From contig NZ_JASPJX010000001.1 in assembly GCF_030232585.1 (NCBI RefSeq), positions 248,001 to 312,000 of the forward strand: DNA of 64,000 nucleotides, written 5' to 3'. The notes beneath the pieces are model-generated. The model saw only the letters and a list, made by a program, of their open reading frames with translations, was not told where the DNA came from and did not search any database. The DNA comes from Corynebacterium sp. MSK008. GTDB lineage: Bacteria; Actinomycetota; Actinomycetes; Mycobacteriales; Mycobacteriaceae. Each line of letters begins with the position of its first letter. Positions within the stretch are counted from its first letter, which is position 1. A program made the position numbers and the translations under genes. This document shows, in pieces, positions 1 through 10,372 of this stretch.

Positions 1-577
1 CACAGTGCTGGTGGTGATGTTCTGGGGCATGTTCCACCAGGGCAGGCACCACCAGCCCGAGAACTACCTGCGGGACACCGCAGTTGCGATTTTCGTGCTC
101 GCGTGGATCCCGCTGTTCGGCACATTCGCGGCCATGATTTCCCGGATCACCGAGGCCGGGGTTGACGGCTCCGCCTACATCGTGGCGTTCATGCTGTGCG
201 TCGTGGCCAACGATGTCGGCGGATACGCCGCGGGAGTGATGTTCGGCTCCCACCCGATGGCCCCGGCGGTCAGCCCGAACAAGTCCTGGGAAGGCTTCGC
301 CGGATCCATGACCGCGGGCATCATCACCGGCGTGCTGGTGGTGACCTTCCTCATCCACGGCCCGTGGTGGATGGGCATCGTGCTCGGCATCGCCCTGGTT
401 ATTTGCGCGACCATGGGCGATTTGGTGGAAAGCCAGTTCAAACGCGAGCTGGGCATCAAGGACATGTCGGACCTGCTGCCGGGCCACGGCGGCATCATGG
501 ACCGCCTCGACGGCATGCTGCCCGCCGCGGCGGCGACGTACATCCTGCTCACCACCATCGCGCTGATGAACGGTTAG
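1..577 (+). CDS. cdsA: Phosphatidate cytidylyltransferase, C-terminal part (5' end outside window)
   Basis: Makes CDP-diacylglycerol from phosphatidic acid and CTP in the inner membrane, the precursor for phosphatidylglycerol, cardiolipin and phosphatidylinositol lipids. About 190 residues are visible; the reading frame is open to the left edge, so the true start lies upstream. Several hydrophobic segments are followed by the complete CDS-family signature near the C-terminus (S-x-F-K-R, then K-D, then P-G-H-G-G-I-M-D-R-L-D at about 445-515). The family normally has about 280 residues, so roughly a third is missing. It lies upstream of rlmN in the same direction, separated by about 65 nt. Confidence 0.93.
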   Translation, partial: TVLVVMFWGMFHQGRHHQPENYLRDTAVAIFVLAWIPLFGTFAAMISRITEAGVDGSAYIVAFMLCVVANDVGGYAAGVMFGSHPMAPAVSPNKSWEGFAGSMTAGIITGVLVVTFLIHGPWWMGIVLGIALVICATMGDLVESQFKRELGIKDMSDLLPGHGGIMDRLDGMLPAAAATYILLTTIALMNG

Positions 578-643
578 CCGGCCGGTTCTCAGCCCGCGCC
601 AGACTCGAAATTCGCGGCGCGACGTGCCAAGATGGGGCGCACT

Positions 644-1747
644 ATGAGCGATTTCCCCCAGATCCAGCTGCTCGCGCCGAAGCGCGGCATGCCGCCGAAG
701 CACTTCGCGGACTTGAGCAAAGACGAGCGCATCGACGCGCTCAAGGAACTCGGCCTGCCCAAGTTCCGCGCCGACCAGATCGCGCGCCACTACTACGGCA
801 AGTTCGAAGCTGACCCGTTGACCATGACGGACCTGCCGGAGGCACAGCGCCAAACTGTCAAGGACGCGCTGTTTCCCACGCTTTTGGCGCCGGTGCGCAC
901 GGTAGAGACCGATGAGGGCGACACGACGAAGACGCTGTGGCGGCTTCACGACGGCACCCTGCTGGAATCCGTCCTCATGCGCTACCCGGGCCGCGCCACC
1001 CTGTGCATCTCCTCGCAGGCCGGTTGCGGCATGGCCTGCCCGTTCTGCGCCACCGGCCAGGGCGGGCTGGACCGCAACCTGTCCGTGGCAGAGATCGTCG
1101 ACCAGGTCCGCGCGGCCGCGGCGATGATGGCCGCGGAGGGCTCGCGCCTGTCCAACATCGTGTTCATGGGCATGGGGGAGCCGTTGGCCAACTACAAGCG
1201 CGTTGTGGAGGCGGTGCGCCAGATCACGCAGCCGTCCCCGGACGGCTTTGGCATCTCCCAACGCAACGTCACCGTCTCCACGGTGGGGCTTGCCCCGCAG
1301 ATCCGCATGCTCGCGGACGAGGGGCTGTCCTGCACCCTGGCGGTGAGCCTGCACACGCCTGACGACGAGCTCCGCGACGAACTCGTCCCCGTCAACAACC
1401 GCTTCGCAGTGTCCGAAGTACTGGACGCCGCCCGCTACTATGCGGACGAGACCGGCCGCCGCGTGTCCATCGAGTACGCCCTGATCCGCGACATGAACGA
1501 CCACGACTGGCGCGCGGACCTGCTGGGAAAGAAGCTGCACTCGGCGCTGGGATCGCGCGTGCACGTCAACGTGATCCCGCTCAACCCCACCCCGGGCTCG
1601 AAGTGGGACGCCTCGCCGAAGGCCCGCCAGGACGAGTTCGTCCGCCGCGTGGCCGCCCAGGGCGTGCCGTGTACAGTGCGCGACACCAAGGGCCAGGAAA
1701 TCGCAGCCGCCTGCGGCCAGCTCGCCGCCGACGAGGACGCCAGCTAG
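644..1747 (+). CDS. rlmN: 23S rRNA (adenine-2503-C2)-methyltransferase / tRNA A37 methylase
   Basis: Radical-SAM methylase that methylates C2 of A2503 in 23S rRNA and, in characterised relatives, A37 of some tRNAs. The protein has the radical-SAM cluster C-G-M-A-C-P-F-C, the M-G-M-G-E-P segment, and a C-terminal A-A-C-G motif carrying the conserved cysteine that resolves the methyl intermediate. With the start at ATG 644 (MSDFPQ...) it has 367 residues, normal for the family. An in-frame ATG at 632 is possible but less likely. The gene stands between cdsA and the DUF2631 gene, as in other corynebacteria as I remember them. Confidence 0.95.
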   Translation: MSDFPQIQLLAPKRGMPPKHFADLSKDERIDALKELGLPKFRADQIARHYYGKFEADPLTMTDLPEAQRQTVKDALFPTLLAPVRTVETDEGDTTKTLWRLHDGTLLESVLMRYPGRATLCISSQAGCGMACPFCATGQGGLDRNLSVAEIVDQVRAAAAMMAAEGSRLSNIVFMGMGEPLANYKRVVEAVRQITQPSPDGFGISQRNVTVSTVGLAPQIRMLADEGLSCTLAVSLHTPDDELRDELVPVNNRFAVSEVLDAARYYADETGRRVSIEYALIRDMNDHDWRADLLGKKLHSALGSRVHVNVIPLNPTPGSKWDASPKARQDEFVRRVAAQGVPCTVRDTKGQEIAAACGQLAADEDAS

Positions 1748-1797
1748 CCGCTTAGCTTCTGCCGAGCTTACAACCCTCCCGAGCACGCCTCCGCGCA

Positions 1798-1868
1798 CAG
1801 ACCCCCAGTACAGGACCCCTAGTATGCCCAAAATAGGGCCATACTAGGGGTCTCTTGCTCTGGGTCTG
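1798..1868. repeat. Nested imperfect palindrome between rlmN and the DUF2631 gene
   Basis: Inner arms GACCCCTAGTATG (1814-1826) and CATACTAGGGGTC (1840-1852) are perfect 13-bp inverted repeats around a CCC-AAAATA-GGGC loop. Outer arms CAGACCCCCAG (1798-1808) and CTGGGTCTG (1860-1868) also pair, with a short unpaired spacer on each side. The two-step build (outer arm, spacer, inner arm, loop) matches the elements at 33275, 56408 and 60738 although the sequence differs. It could serve as a bidirectional terminator for the convergent neighbours, but there is no clear U-run. Confidence 0.75.
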
Positions 1869-1980
1869 CGGATTCGGGCCAAGGCGGAAAGGGGAGGTGG
1901 CGAGTGGGGTGCAAGGCGAGCAAACGGGCACGAAAAAACCGCCAGCGGCGGGGCTGGCGGTGACGGTGCCGTCGAGAAGC

Positions 1981-2514
1981 TTAGATGCGCTCGTGCTTGC
2001 CGCGGGACTCGACGGTGATGACCTCAACGTCCTCGCGCTGGTGCGCCGCATCGACCGGGCGGGAAGCGCTGCGCTCGACCACGCGCTCCTGGCCGCGTGC
2101 CGGACGCAGGTGGGCGACGCGGCCCGGCTCGATGTTCAGGGCGCGCAGCTGGGAGTCGGAGAGGTTTTCGTACACATCACCGGAGAGGGTGGCCTGGTTG
2201 TAGATCCAGTCCGGCTCCTGGTGGCCCACAGGCTTGTTGTGGGACGTGACGGTGCGCACCTGGTTCAGCTTCGGCTTGGTCGCGTGCAGGATCAGGCCGA
2301 GTGCGATCAGCACAGCCAGGGAGATGAGCCAGATGGTCTCGACGTGGCCCTGGTGGTTGCCAAAGTTGTAGGCAATGAGGAACAGGACGGAGATCCAACC
2401 GGCGATCTGGATGGTGCGGTCAGTGAACGCGCTCCAGCCGAAACGGGCAGACGGAACGTCCGCCTCAGAAACACCGTTGTACACCTGGGGTGCGTTTTCC
2501 TTCGCGTGGGCCAC
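1981..2514 (-). CDS. DUF2631-family membrane protein
   Basis: A 177-residue protein of unknown function. Two hydrophobic segments (about residues 35-52 and 60-80) are followed by a polar, charged tail of about 95 residues. Starts at GTG 2514 with AAGGAG a few bases upstream. The sequence and its place beside dxr match a family seen in corynebacteria and mycobacteria as DUF2631; that assignment is from memory. It is transcribed against rlmN and away from dxr. Confidence 0.8.
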   Translation of the reverse strand: MAHAKENAPQVYNGVSEADVPSARFGWSAFTDRTIQIAGWISVLFLIAYNFGNHQGHVETIWLISLAVLIALGLILHATKPKLNQVRTVTSHNKPVGHQEPDWIYNQATLSGDVYENLSDSQLRALNIEPGRVAHLRPARGQERVVERSASRPVDAAHQREDVEVITVESRGKHERI

Positions 2515-2700
2515 TGGAATGCTCCTTCAAAGCCTGGTTAGCGGTTGCCAAGATTGGTAAAACTTTCAGCGCCTATCATCGCACACCGGGTGGGGCAGAG
2601 GGGACTTCCAACCCCCAATGTGTTCAAACTTTCGCACCACAGTCCACGGGATTAGGCCCGCACAGTGCCAGAATGTGCTGTTTCATGTCACAATAGGCAC

Positions 2701-3864
2701 GTGAAGAATGTAATCATCTTGGGCTCGACAGGTTCTATCGGTTCTCAGGCGATTGATGTCATCCGCAAACATAGAGACCAGTTCAACGTGGTCGGCATCG
2801 CCACCGGCGGAACCAACCCTGACCGGGCGATTGAGCAAGCCCGCGAATTCGGCCTCAGCGCCGACCAGATTGCCGTGCGCGATCTGGAAGGAGCCAAGAA
2901 GGTGTCGAAGGCGCTCGGCGGCTTCGTCATTACCGGCGACACCTGCGCGGCCGCGCTGGTGGAGTCGCAGGAGGCGGACCTGGTGCTCAACGCACTGGTC
3001 GGCTCTGCTGGCCTGCCGGCCACCCTCGCCGCGCTGAAGTCGGGTGCGACGCTGGCGCTGGCGAACAAGGAGTCGCTTGTCGCTGGCGGCCGCTTCGTGC
3101 TAGAGGCGGCGAAACCCGGACAGATTGTCCCGGTGGACTCCGAGCACTCCGCGATGGCGCAGGCGCTGCGCTCCGGTGACCGCGGGGATGTGTCCCGCTT
3201 CGTCCTCACTGCCTCCGGTGGTCCGTTCCGTGGCAAGTCCCGCGAGGAGCTCATGGAGGTCACCTACGAGCAGGCCGTGGACCACCCGACGTGGTCTATG
3301 GGGTCGATGAACTCGCTGAACTCCGCGACGATGGTGAACAAAGGCCTCGAGCTCATCGAGACATCGCTGCTGTTCGACGTGGACCCGGACGACATCGATG
3401 TGACCGTCCATGCGCAGTCCATCGTCCACTCCATGGTGACGTTCACCGACGGCGCGACCATCGCCCAGGCGTCTCCGCCGTCGATGATGCTGCCGATCTC
3501 CCACGCGCTGAATTGGCCCAACCGTATCCCGGAGGCGCAGCCTGCCCTGGACTTCTCGCAGTCCTTCGAGTGGACCTTCGAGCCGCTGGATGAAGATGCG
3601 TTCCCGGCGGTGAAACTTGCCCGCCAGGCCGCGGAGAAGGGTGAGCCGTACCCGGCGATTTACAATGCGGCCAACGAAGTTGCTGTGGACGCGTTCGTGG
3701 AAGGCCGCATCAAGTTCCCGCACATCGTGGACATCATCGCCGAGGTCCTCGACGGCGCAAGCGATTTCGCGGAGGCGCCTGCTGACGTCAACGCGGTCCT
3801 GCGCACCGAGTCCCGCGCCCGCGAGCGCGCGGAGGCTGTTGTCGAGCGCATCGCCAGCGCGTAG
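2701..3864 (+). CDS. dxr: 1-deoxy-D-xylulose 5-phosphate reductoisomerase
   Basis: Second enzyme of the MEP isoprenoid pathway; rearranges and reduces DXP to 2-C-methyl-D-erythritol 4-phosphate with NADPH and a divalent metal. Visible motifs are the N-terminal dinucleotide loop GSTGSIG, the N-K-E-S-L segment, the metal/substrate region VDSEHSA, S-G-G-P-F and [11 protein letters not shown]. The GTG at 2701 places the Rossmann motif at residues 7-13 and gives 387 residues, typical of the family. There is no clear ribosome-binding site, but CACAAT lies 6 nt upstream, suggesting a leaderless mRNA. The block dxr-rip1-ispG keeps two MEP enzymes together. Confidence 0.96.
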   Translation: MKNVIILGSTGSIGSQAIDVIRKHRDQFNVVGIATGGTNPDRAIEQAREFGLSADQIAVRDLEGAKKVSKALGGFVITGDTCAAALVESQEADLVLNALVGSAGLPATLAALKSGATLALANKESLVAGGRFVLEAAKPGQIVPVDSEHSAMAQALRSGDRGDVSRFVLTASGGPFRGKSREELMEVTYEQAVDHPTWSMGSMNSLNSATMVNKGLELIETSLLFDVDPDDIDVTVHAQSIVHSMVTFTDGATIAQASPPSMMLPISHALNWPNRIPEAQPALDFSQSFEWTFEPLDEDAFPAVKLARQAAEKGEPYPAIYNAANEVAVDAFVEGRIKFPHIVDIIAEVLDGASDFAEAPADVNAVLRTESRARERAEAVVERIASA

Positions 3865-3879
3865 CGCGCAAGGGGTTTT

Positions 3880-5088
3880 GTGGGTGCGCTAGGCATTCTG
3901 GCGTTCGCGCTTGCGATCGCCGCGTCCATTGCGCTGCACGAGGCCGGGCACATGTTCACTGCCCGCGCCTTCGGCATGCGCGTGCGTCGCTACTTCATCG
4001 GTTTCGGGCCCACGGTGTGGTCGACCACGAAGGGCCACACCGAGTACGGCGTCGCCGCGCTGCCGTTCGGCGGGTTCTGCGACATCGCGGGCATGACCGC
4101 CATGGATCCCCTCACGCCCGAGGAGGAGCCGCACGCGATGGTGAACAAGCCGGCGTGGCAGCGCATCGCGGTGCTCGCAGGCGGCATTGTGATGAACCTG
4201 CTCATCGGCGTGATAATCACCTACTTCGTGGCGGTGTTCTCCGGCATTCCGAACCCGGACGCGGATTTTACCCCGCGTGTGGGCAAGACGGTGTGCGTGG
4301 CGGACCAAGTGGATGCGGAGACGCTGGGGGAGTGCTCCGGCGCGGGTCCGGCTGGCCAGGCCGGTGTCCAAGCAGGCGACACGTTGGTGGCGCTGAATGG
4401 GCAGAAGATTGAGCAGTTCGGGCAGTTGCGCGATGCCGTCGCGAAGCAGCCCGGCGAAACGGTGGCCCTCGAGGTGCTGCGCGGCGGTGAAACTATCACT
4501 ATCGACGTCCCCGTCGCCGAGGTGGAGCGCATCGACCCGGCCACCGGCGAGCGCGTCACCCAGGGCGCGGTGGGCATCGCCCCCGCGCCTGTGCCCGACG
4601 CGGTGAAGCAGTACGGGCCCGCCGAGGCTGTGCCCGCAACCTTGCACTTCACCGGCCGGATGTTGCGCGCGACAGTGGACGGCATCGCGTCGTTCCCGGC
4701 GAAAATCCCCGGCGTTGTGGCCTCCATTTTCGGCGCGGAGCGCGACATCGAAGGCCCGGTCAGTGTCATCGGCGCCTCGCGCGCCGGCGGCGAGCTGGTG
4801 GAGCAGGACATGTGGTCCGCGTTCTGGATGATGCTGGCCAGCCTGAACTTCTTCCTCGCCCTGTTCAACCTTGTGCCGCTGCCGCCGCTGGACGGCGGGC
4901 ACATTGCGGTGGTGCTGTACGAAAAGATTCGCGATGCTTTACGACGCCTCCGTGGCCTCGGCCCGGGCGCTCCCACGAACTACGAAAAGCTCATGCCCTT
5001 GACGTACGCCATGGCAGCGCTGCTGCTCGGCGTCGGTGTGTTGGTCATGGCCGCGGACGTGGTCAACCCCGTCCGAATTTTTGGCTGA
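3880..5088 (+). CDS. rip1: Rip1/RseP-type M50 site-2 intramembrane protease
   Basis: Zinc metalloprotease that cuts transmembrane substrates such as anti-sigma factors inside the membrane. The HEAGH zinc motif is at residues 20-24 in the first membrane helix. A PDZ-like domain lies around residues 125-215, and the second catalytic segment [12 protein letters not shown] precedes the last helices. GTG start, 402 residues. It starts 15 nt after dxr. The order dxr-rip1-ispG matches the mycobacterial rip1 locus (Rv2870c-Rv2868c), which supports Rip1 identity; substrates here cannot be read from the sequence. Confidence 0.92.
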   Translation: MGALGILAFALAIAASIALHEAGHMFTARAFGMRVRRYFIGFGPTVWSTTKGHTEYGVAALPFGGFCDIAGMTAMDPLTPEEEPHAMVNKPAWQRIAVLAGGIVMNLLIGVIITYFVAVFSGIPNPDADFTPRVGKTVCVADQVDAETLGECSGAGPAGQAGVQAGDTLVALNGQKIEQFGQLRDAVAKQPGETVALEVLRGGETITIDVPVAEVERIDPATGERVTQGAVGIAPAPVPDAVKQYGPAEAVPATLHFTGRMLRATVDGIASFPAKIPGVVASIFGAERDIEGPVSVIGASRAGGELVEQDMWSAFWMMLASLNFFLALFNLVPLPPLDGGHIAVVLYEKIRDALRRLRGLGPGAPTNYEKLMPLTYAMAALLLGVGVLVMAADVVNPVRIFG

Positions 5089-5094
5089 CGGTGC

Positions 5095-5100
5095 TAGAGT
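5095..5100 (+). promoter_or_regulatory. Candidate -10 box TAGAGT, leaderless ispG
   Basis: TAGAGT ends 8 nt before the ATG of ispG, so transcription would begin at or within a base or two of the start codon. No purine-rich ribosome-binding site separates them. The same geometry recurs at many genes in this window. Confidence 0.5.
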
Positions 5101-5108
5101 TAGCCACC

Positions 5109-6272
5109 ATGAACACCCCCATCGGATTAGGCATGCCCGAAGGCCCGGCACCGACTTTGGCTCCGCGCCGCACTACCCGTCAGCTGATGGTGGGCGATGT
5201 CGGTGTCGGTTCGGATCACCCGATTTCTGTGCAGTCCATGACCACGACGAAGACGCACGACATCAACGCCACGCTGCAGCAGATCGCGCAGCTCACCACC
5301 GCAGGCTGCGACATCGTGCGCGTGGCCTGTCCGAAGACCGTGGATGCGGAGGCCCTGCCGGCGATTGCCGCGAAGTCGCCGATCCCGGTGATCGCGGACA
5401 TCCACTTCCAGCCGAAGTACATCTTCGCGGCCATCGATGCCGGCTGCGCGGCCGTGCGCGTGAACCCGGGCAACATCAAGGAGTTCGACGGCCGCGTTAA
5501 GGAGGTGGCCAAGGCTGCGGGGGACGCGGGTATCCCGATCCGCATCGGCGTCAATGGCGGCTCCCTGGACAAGCGCCTGCTGGAGAAGTACGGCAAGGCC
5601 ACCCCGGAGGCGCTCGTGGAGTCCGCGATCTACGAGGCCGGACTGTTCGAGGAGTACGGCTACGGCGACATCGCCATCTCGGTGAAGCACTCCGACCCGG
5701 TGCTGATGGTGGAGGCCTACCGTCAGCTCGCGGAGAAGACCGACTACCCGCTGCACCTCGGCGTGACTGAGGCAGGCCCGAAGTTCATGGGCACCATCAA
5801 GTCCTCCGTGGCGTTCGGCGCGCTTTTGTCGCAGGGCATCGGCGACACGATCCGCGTGTCCCTGTCCGCGGACCCGGTGGAGGAGATCAAGGTCGGCGAC
5901 CAGATCCTGCAGTCGATGAACCTGCGCCCGCGCAAGCTGGAGATCGTCTCCTGCCCGTCGTGCGGTCGCGCCCAGGTGGACGTGTACAAGCTCGCCGAGG
6001 AGGTCACCGCCGGCCTGGACGGCATGGAGTTCCCGCTGCGCGTGGCCGTGATGGGATGCGTTGTCAACGGCCCGGGCGAGGCGCGCGACGCCGATCTTGG
6101 TGTGGCGTCCGGCAACGGCAAGGGCCAGATCTTTGTCAAGGGCGAGGTCGTGGAGACCGTGCCGGAGTCCAAGATCGTGGAAACGCTCATTGATTACGCG
6201 CACCGCATCGCCGAGGAGGAAGGCCTCGAGGAGGTCGCCGGCGCTAAGGCCGAGGTCAAGGTCACTCGCTAA
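5109..6272 (+). CDS. ispG: 4-hydroxy-3-methylbut-2-enyl diphosphate synthase
   Basis: Penultimate enzyme of the MEP pathway; reductively opens the cyclic diphosphate MEcPP to HMBPP with a 4Fe-4S cluster. The C-terminal cluster ligands are visible as S-C-P-S-C-G-R and later G-C-V-V-N-G-P-G-E; the N-terminal TIM-barrel region includes [12 protein letters not shown] 5109 gives 387 residues, normal length. A much longer open frame upstream, inside rip1, is not coding. It is followed after 1 nt by the penicillin-binding protein gene. Confidence 0.96.
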   Translation: MNTPIGLGMPEGPAPTLAPRRTTRQLMVGDVGVGSDHPISVQSMTTTKTHDINATLQQIAQLTTAGCDIVRVACPKTVDAEALPAIAAKSPIPVIADIHFQPKYIFAAIDAGCAAVRVNPGNIKEFDGRVKEVAKAAGDAGIPIRIGVNGGSLDKRLLEKYGKATPEALVESAIYEAGLFEEYGYGDIAISVKHSDPVLMVEAYRQLAEKTDYPLHLGVTEAGPKFMGTIKSSVAFGALLSQGIGDTIRVSLSADPVEEIKVGDQILQSMNLRPRKLEIVSCPSCGRAQVDVYKLAEEVTAGLDGMEFPLRVAVMGCVVNGPGEARDADLGVASGNGKGQIFVKGEVVETVPESKIVETLIDYAHRIAEEEGLEEVAGAKAEVKVTR

Positions 6273-6273
6273 C

Positions 6274-8088
6274 ATGCTGCGTCGCCGTGTCGCGGGGATT
6301 GCGGTGGTGGCGCTGGCGGCGTCGATAAGCAGTTGCACCCCGCGCCCCAACGACGCCGAACCTGCCGCCTCCGATTTCCTCAGCGCGCTGGAAAAGCGCG
6401 AGGTGAATTCGGCGCTGATTGACAACGCCTCCGCCGCCGAAACCTCGCTGAATGAGACGTGGGGCGGGTTGCAGGCGGAGAGCCTGAGCGCATCGCTTAT
6501 CGACGTCAACCAGGACGACAACCTGGCCACCGCCACTTACGAGCTGCGCTGGGACCTGCCCCGCGATCGTGATCTGACGTACCAGGCGCAGATGACGCTG
6601 ACGCAGAGCGGCGATACGTGGAACGTGCGCTGGCAGCCGTCCATGCTGCACCCGCGGCTGGGTGCGAACCAGCATTTGGAGTTGCGCGCGGTGGCGCCGT
6701 CGCAGGCGAGTGTGGTCTCCTCCGACGGGGTGGAGTTGCTGAAGCCCGGCACCGCCTACCGGGTGTTGGTGGACACGGATGAGATGCGCAGCGCCGGGGC
6801 AGCAGCCGCGGGAATTAGTGCGGCGCTAGCGAAGGCGCACGAGGTGGACCGCGGGGCGCCCCTGCGCGACGCAGAGGACATTGCCAAAGAGCTACAGGAC
6901 GCCACTGGTACATACTCCGTTGCCGTGGTTCCTGCGCCCGCCCGCGACGCGTTCGAGTCCGCGCTTGCTGGCGAGCCCGGTGTGCGGTTGAACGAGGAGG
7001 CCGCGATGGTCAACGCGCAGCCCGATTTCGCCCCCGACATCATGGCGCGCGTGGGCGAGCTGGTGCGCGACGATTTACAGGGCGATACCGGTTGGAGCGT
7101 TGATGTGGTCAACGAAAACGGCGCCTCCTACGAAGAGATTAAGCGCCAGGACGCCGCTCCCGCGCCTGCGGTCCATATCAGCCTGGACCACCGCATTCAG
7201 CGCGCCGCGGAGACGGCCTTGGAGCCTGTTGCGGGCCAGCAAGCCATGATTGTGGCCATTCGGCCGTCCACAGGCGGGATCCTGGCCATTGCGCAAACGC
7301 CGGCCGCGGACGCCGGCGGCAACCTGGCCACAATGGGCCAGTACCCGCCGGGCTCGACGTTCAAGATCCTCACCGCATTCGCCGGACTGACCAAACAGGG
7401 CCTGATCCCGGGTTCACCGGTGCCGTGCCCGGGCACGATGAACATCTTCGGGCGCACCGTGACCAACTACGCCGGCTTCGGCATGGGAACAGTGCCGCTG
7501 GAGACCGCATTCGCGCGCTCCTGCAACACCACGTTCGCGGATATTTCCACGAAGCTGGCGCCGGGAGAGCTGCAGGATATTGGCAAACAGTTCGGTCTGG
7601 GCTTGGACATGGAGATCCCCGGGGTGGAGACCATCACAGGTTCAATCCCAGAGGGCGAGGAGCCGCTGGACCGCACCGAAGCCGGCTACGGCCAGGGCCT
7701 GGATCTGGCCAGCCCCTTCGGCATGGCCCTGGTCTCCGCCGCGGCTGCGCGCGGCTCGTTGCCAGTGCCGTACCTGGTGGAGGGCGAGGAAACGAAGCTC
7801 AGCGAAGAGGCCCCGCCGATGGACCCGCAGGCGGCTGAGGAACTGCGCCAGATGATGGCCGCGGTGACCGGGCCCGGCGGTACAGCGAGCGCGTTCACCG
7901 CGGGCGGGGATATCCGCGGCAAAACAGGTGAGGCCGAGATCAACGAAGGATCCCACTCGTGGTTCACCGGCTACCGTGCGGACGACGACATCGCCTTTGC
8001 CACCTTGGTTGTACTCGGCGGCGGTTCTGAGGCCGCCGTGGCGCTTTCGGACCGGATGCTGCTGAACCTCGACGCGCCCGCCCAGTAG
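6274..8088 (+). CDS. Lipoprotein penicillin-binding transpeptidase (PBP-lipo type)
   Basis: Peptidoglycan D,D-transpeptidase on the outer face of the membrane. A signal peptide ends in the lipobox ISSC with Cys21, so it is probably a lipoprotein. An NTF2-like MecA-N type domain occupies about residues 28-140. The catalytic domain carries S-T-F-K with the nucleophile at Ser361, S-C-N at about 416 and K-T-G at about 550. Length 604 residues. The place next to ispG and near map corresponds to mycobacterial Rv2864c (PBP-lipo). It probably shares a transcript with ispG. Confidence 0.9.
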   Translation: MLRRRVAGIAVVALAASISSCTPRPNDAEPAASDFLSALEKREVNSALIDNASAAETSLNETWGGLQAESLSASLIDVNQDDNLATATYELRWDLPRDRDLTYQAQMTLTQSGDTWNVRWQPSMLHPRLGANQHLELRAVAPSQASVVSSDGVELLKPGTAYRVLVDTDEMRSAGAAAAGISAALAKAHEVDRGAPLRDAEDIAKELQDATGTYSVAVVPAPARDAFESALAGEPGVRLNEEAAMVNAQPDFAPDIMARVGELVRDDLQGDTGWSVDVVNENGASYEEIKRQDAAPAPAVHISLDHRIQRAAETALEPVAGQQAMIVAIRPSTGGILAIAQTPAADAGGNLATMGQYPPGSTFKILTAFAGLTKQGLIPGSPVPCPGTMNIFGRTVTNYAGFGMGTVPLETAFARSCNTTFADISTKLAPGELQDIGKQFGLGLDMEIPGVETITGSIPEGEEPLDRTEAGYGQGLDLASPFGMALVSAAAARGSLPVPYLVEGEETKLSEEAPPMDPQAAEELRQMMAAVTGPGGTASAFTAGGDIRGKTGEAEINEGSHSWFTGYRADDDIAFATLVVLGGGSEAAVALSDRMLLNLDAPAQ

Positions 8089-8128
8089 GTCCCCTGGTGG
8101 GGTATACGGGCCTGTTTGACCGCAGGTC

Positions 8129-8134
8129 TACCAT
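8129..8134 (+). promoter_or_regulatory. Candidate -10 box TACCAT, leaderless map
   Basis: TACCAT lies 7 nt before the ATG of map at 8142, consistent with transcription starting at the start codon. A GGGGA stretch between the box and the ATG could also act as a weak ribosome-binding site. Confidence 0.45.
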
Positions 8135-8141
8135 TGGGGAC

Positions 8142-9041
8142 ATGAATAACCGAGGTCTACTCACCCCAGGAAAACCCACCCCAGAGCGCAAGGTGCCAAA
8201 GTCCATTGAGCGCCCCGAGTACGCATGGAAAGACGAGGTCCAGGAGAACGTCGGCGAGCCGGTCATCCAGACCCCGGAGACCATCGAGGCAATGCGCGAG
8301 GCCTCCAAGATCGCGGCGAACGCGCTCGCGCTTGCAGGTGCCGCTGTAGCGCCGGGCAAGACCACCGACGAGATCGACGGCATCGTCCACGACTACTTGG
8401 TGGAGCACGGCGCGTACCCGTCGACGCTGGGCTACCGTGGGTACCCGAAGTCCTCCTGCATCTCGCTGAACGAAATTGTCTGCCACGGCATCCCGGACAC
8501 CACAGTGATCCAGGAGGGGGACATCGTCAATATCGACGTCACCGCCTACAAGAACGGCGTGCACGGCGACACGAACGCCACCTTCTTCGCCGGTGAGGTG
8601 ACACAGGAGCACAAGGATCTTGTGGACCGCACTTACCAGGCGATGATGCGCGGCATTAAGGCCGCCAAACCCGGCCGCCAGATCAACGTGATCGGCCGAG
8701 TGATCGAGTCTTACGCAAAGCGCTTCGGGTACAACGTGGTCACCGACTTCACGGGCCACGGCGTGGGCACCACATTCCACAACGGCCTGGTGGTGCTGCA
8801 CTACGATTCCGACGCTTACACGGACGTCCTCGAGCCGGGCATGACGCTGACCATTGAACCGATGATCAACCTCGGCGAGCTGCCGTACCGCATATGGGAC
8901 GACGGCTGGACGGTGCAGAACATCGACGGCGAGTACACCGCCCAATTCGAGCACACCATCGTCATCACCGACGACGGCAATGAGATCCTCACCATCCCGG
9001 ACGCGGACGTCGCCGCCGGGCAGCACATGCTGGGGGAGTAG
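8142..9041 (+). CDS. map: Methionine aminopeptidase type I with N-terminal extension
   Basis: Removes the initiator methionine from nascent proteins. The five metal ligands are recognisable: aspartates in [16 protein letters not shown], histidine in [10 protein letters not shown], glutamates in TIEP and FEHTIV. The 299-residue protein carries about 40 extra proline- and charge-rich residues before the catalytic core, as in the mycobacterial MapB/MetAP1c enzymes, where this linker is thought to bind the ribosome. A strong hairpin follows the stop codon. Confidence 0.95.
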   Translation: MNNRGLLTPGKPTPERKVPKSIERPEYAWKDEVQENVGEPVIQTPETIEAMREASKIAANALALAGAAVAPGKTTDEIDGIVHDYLVEHGAYPSTLGYRGYPKSSCISLNEIVCHGIPDTTVIQEGDIVNIDVTAYKNGVHGDTNATFFAGEVTQEHKDLVDRTYQAMMRGIKAAKPGRQINVIGRVIESYAKRFGYNVVTDFTGHGVGTTFHNGLVVLHYDSDAYTDVLEPGMTLTIEPMINLGELPYRIWDDGWTVQNIDGEYTAQFEHTIVITDDGNEILTIPDADVAAGQHMLGE

Positions 9042-9055
9042 GACCCGAAACTGCA

Positions 9056-9094
9056 AAACGGGCCGGTACGGAGCAACTCCGTACCGGCCCGTTT
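9056..9094. terminator. Strong bidirectional hairpin after map
   Basis: A perfect 18-bp inverted repeat (AAACGGGCCGGTACGGAG at 9056-9073, complement at 9077-9094) around a 3-nt CAA loop. It lies between map and the convergent small secreted protein gene and ends in AAA/TTT, so it can act in both directions. Confidence 0.85.
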
Positions 9095-9170
9095 CGCTTG
9101 CGAACTAACTCCAAACACAACGAAACCCCACTGCTACGCGCAATGGGGTGTCGTGGCTTAGCCGCAAGGT

Positions 9171-9587
9171 TTACTTGCTGAGCGGGTGCTGGATCCAGCC
9201 GTTGTAGAAGGCGAAGTTGAAGCCAGCGATGACGAGGCCAACCAGGGCGCCGATGGCAGCGACGATGGAGCCGTCGATCCAGTAGCGAGCCCACTGCGGG
9301 ACGTCCTCAGCGTTGGTGGTGTTGCCGAAAGCGTCGGTCGGGTAGAACGGCTTGTCCTTGTCATCAAAGTACTGGGAAGAACCCTTGCCGCCGAAGAGGC
9401 CCTCGGTGCCGTCGCTGACGACCTTACCGAAGTCCTTGTCGCCCTCCTGCTTGCCGACGAAGACAACAGCCTTGTCGTTGGAGGTGGTCTCGTTCTGAGC
9501 ATCCTCAGCGGACGCGATTGCGGTGCCGCCAGCGAGGACGGTCAGAGCGGTTGCGGAAGCAACTGCAGCGGTGCGGAAGTTACGCAT
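9171..9587 (-). CDS. Small secreted or membrane-anchored protein, copy 1 of a tandem pair
   Basis: A 138-residue protein of unknown function. It starts with a signal peptide (MRNFRTAAVASATALTVLAG..., likely cut after ASA or AEA), followed by a charged extracytoplasmic region. A hydrophobic segment (about 110-128, IVAAIGALVGLVIAGFNFAF) lies close to the C-terminus. It is paralogous to the next gene upstream (9641-10051): same MRNFR signal start, same W/Y-A-R-Y/L segment before the same A-L-V-G-L membrane segment. AAGGA precedes the ATG. The pair is probably co-transcribed. Confidence 0.85.
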   Translation of the reverse strand: MRNFRTAAVASATALTVLAGGTAIASAEDAQNETTSNDKAVVFVGKQEGDKDFGKVVSDGTEGLFGGKGSSQYFDDKDKPFYPTDAFGNTTNAEDVPQWARYWIDGSIVAAIGALVGLVIAGFNFAFYNGWIQHPLSK

Positions 9588-9640
9588 CGTTTTCCTTCTT
9601 TCGAAATGTGAGTGGAATTGGTTTGCGGAAGTCCGCGGTC

Positions 9641-10051
9641 TTAGAAGTTGAATTCGCCGTGAACGAAGAAGTTGTACAGCGGGCCAACGATGAGGCCGAC
9701 GAGTGCGGAGACAGCGGTGAAGATGGTTGCGCCGTACGCGAGACGAGCGTAACGCGGCTGCTCACCGAAGTTATCCTTCTTGCTGCCGAAGATCGCCTCG
9801 CCGTCGGTGCCGCGCAGGTTGCCGTCCTTGTCGCGGAACTCGAGCCACTCGGACTGGACGATCTTGTTGGAGGAAGCCGGCTCAACGCCGTCCTTGCGGT
9901 CCTTGTCTGCGACCGGACGGGACGGTGCGACGTAGGTGTTCTCTGCCGCGGTGTTGTCCTCAGTGGTCTCGGCGGTTGCGACTGCGGTGGAGCCGAATGC
10001 CACAGCGACGGCGGTTGCGCCGGCGAGGGCTGCCTTACGGAAATTACGCAT
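9641..10051 (-). CDS. Small secreted or membrane-anchored protein, copy 2 of a tandem pair
   Basis: A 136-residue paralog of the 9171-9587 product. Signal peptide MRNFRKAALAGATAVAVAFG..., an acidic and basic middle part, and a C-terminal hydrophobic segment with A-L-V-G-L-I-V followed by YNFFVHG. AAGGA lies a few bases before the ATG. Such MRNFR-type small exported proteins are frequent in corynebacteria, but I cannot name a function. The family is duplicated here with 53 nt between the copies. Confidence 0.83.
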   Translation of the reverse strand: MRNFRKAALAGATAVAVAFGSTAVATAETTEDNTAAENTYVAPSRPVADKDRKDGVEPASSNKIVQSEWLEFRDKDGNLRGTDGEAIFGSKKDNFGEQPRYARLAYGATIFTAVSALVGLIVGPLYNFFVHGEFNF

Positions 10052-10372
10052 GAAACGAAATCCTTCTCTGATAGTTCTTGCACGACGTCCGGGTGGAATT
10101 CAAAGAATCCCAGGGGCATTGAGCTCCTAGGACCGATAGCAAGCCCGGTGGGCTCGGTCCCGGTGTCTGCACCGACAATAGCCGAACACTTCCAGACGTA
10201 TGCAAGTTGACGCTTAAAATTTTTCAAAAGTTCAACCAAAGGTTGGAAAGCTTGGCGTTCGCTGAAAAGATTGGGGTGCACCAAATATCTTTTACGTGCC
10301 CTTTTCGCCAGCTGTGTCGAAAAGGTCCTGCCTTTTAATGTGGTCCCCCGAAAGAGGGGGTGAAGTCGAGGT
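10052..10372. other. 321-bp intergenic region upstream of the secreted-protein pair
   Basis: No plausible gene. It holds the 5' region of the minus-strand secreted-protein pair. TATTGT (minus strand, 10175-10180) with TTGCAT 19 nt upstream is a weak promoter candidate, which would give a leader of about 120 nt. The right end holds the probable terminator of the mycothione reductase gene. A long untranslated leader is unusual here compared with the many leaderless genes. Confidence 0.4.
10345..10360 (-). terminator. Short C5/G5 hairpin after mycothione reductase gene
   Basis: CCCCC (10345-10349) and GGGGG (10356-10360) enclose a 6-nt loop, 12 bp beyond the stop of mtr on the minus strand. It is short and without a clean U-run, so only a moderate terminator candidate. 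Confidence 0.45.

Noticed and set aside
5127..6536. Minus-strand open frame opposite ispG and the PBP gene
   Set aside because: Spans two clear plus-strand genes; shadow.
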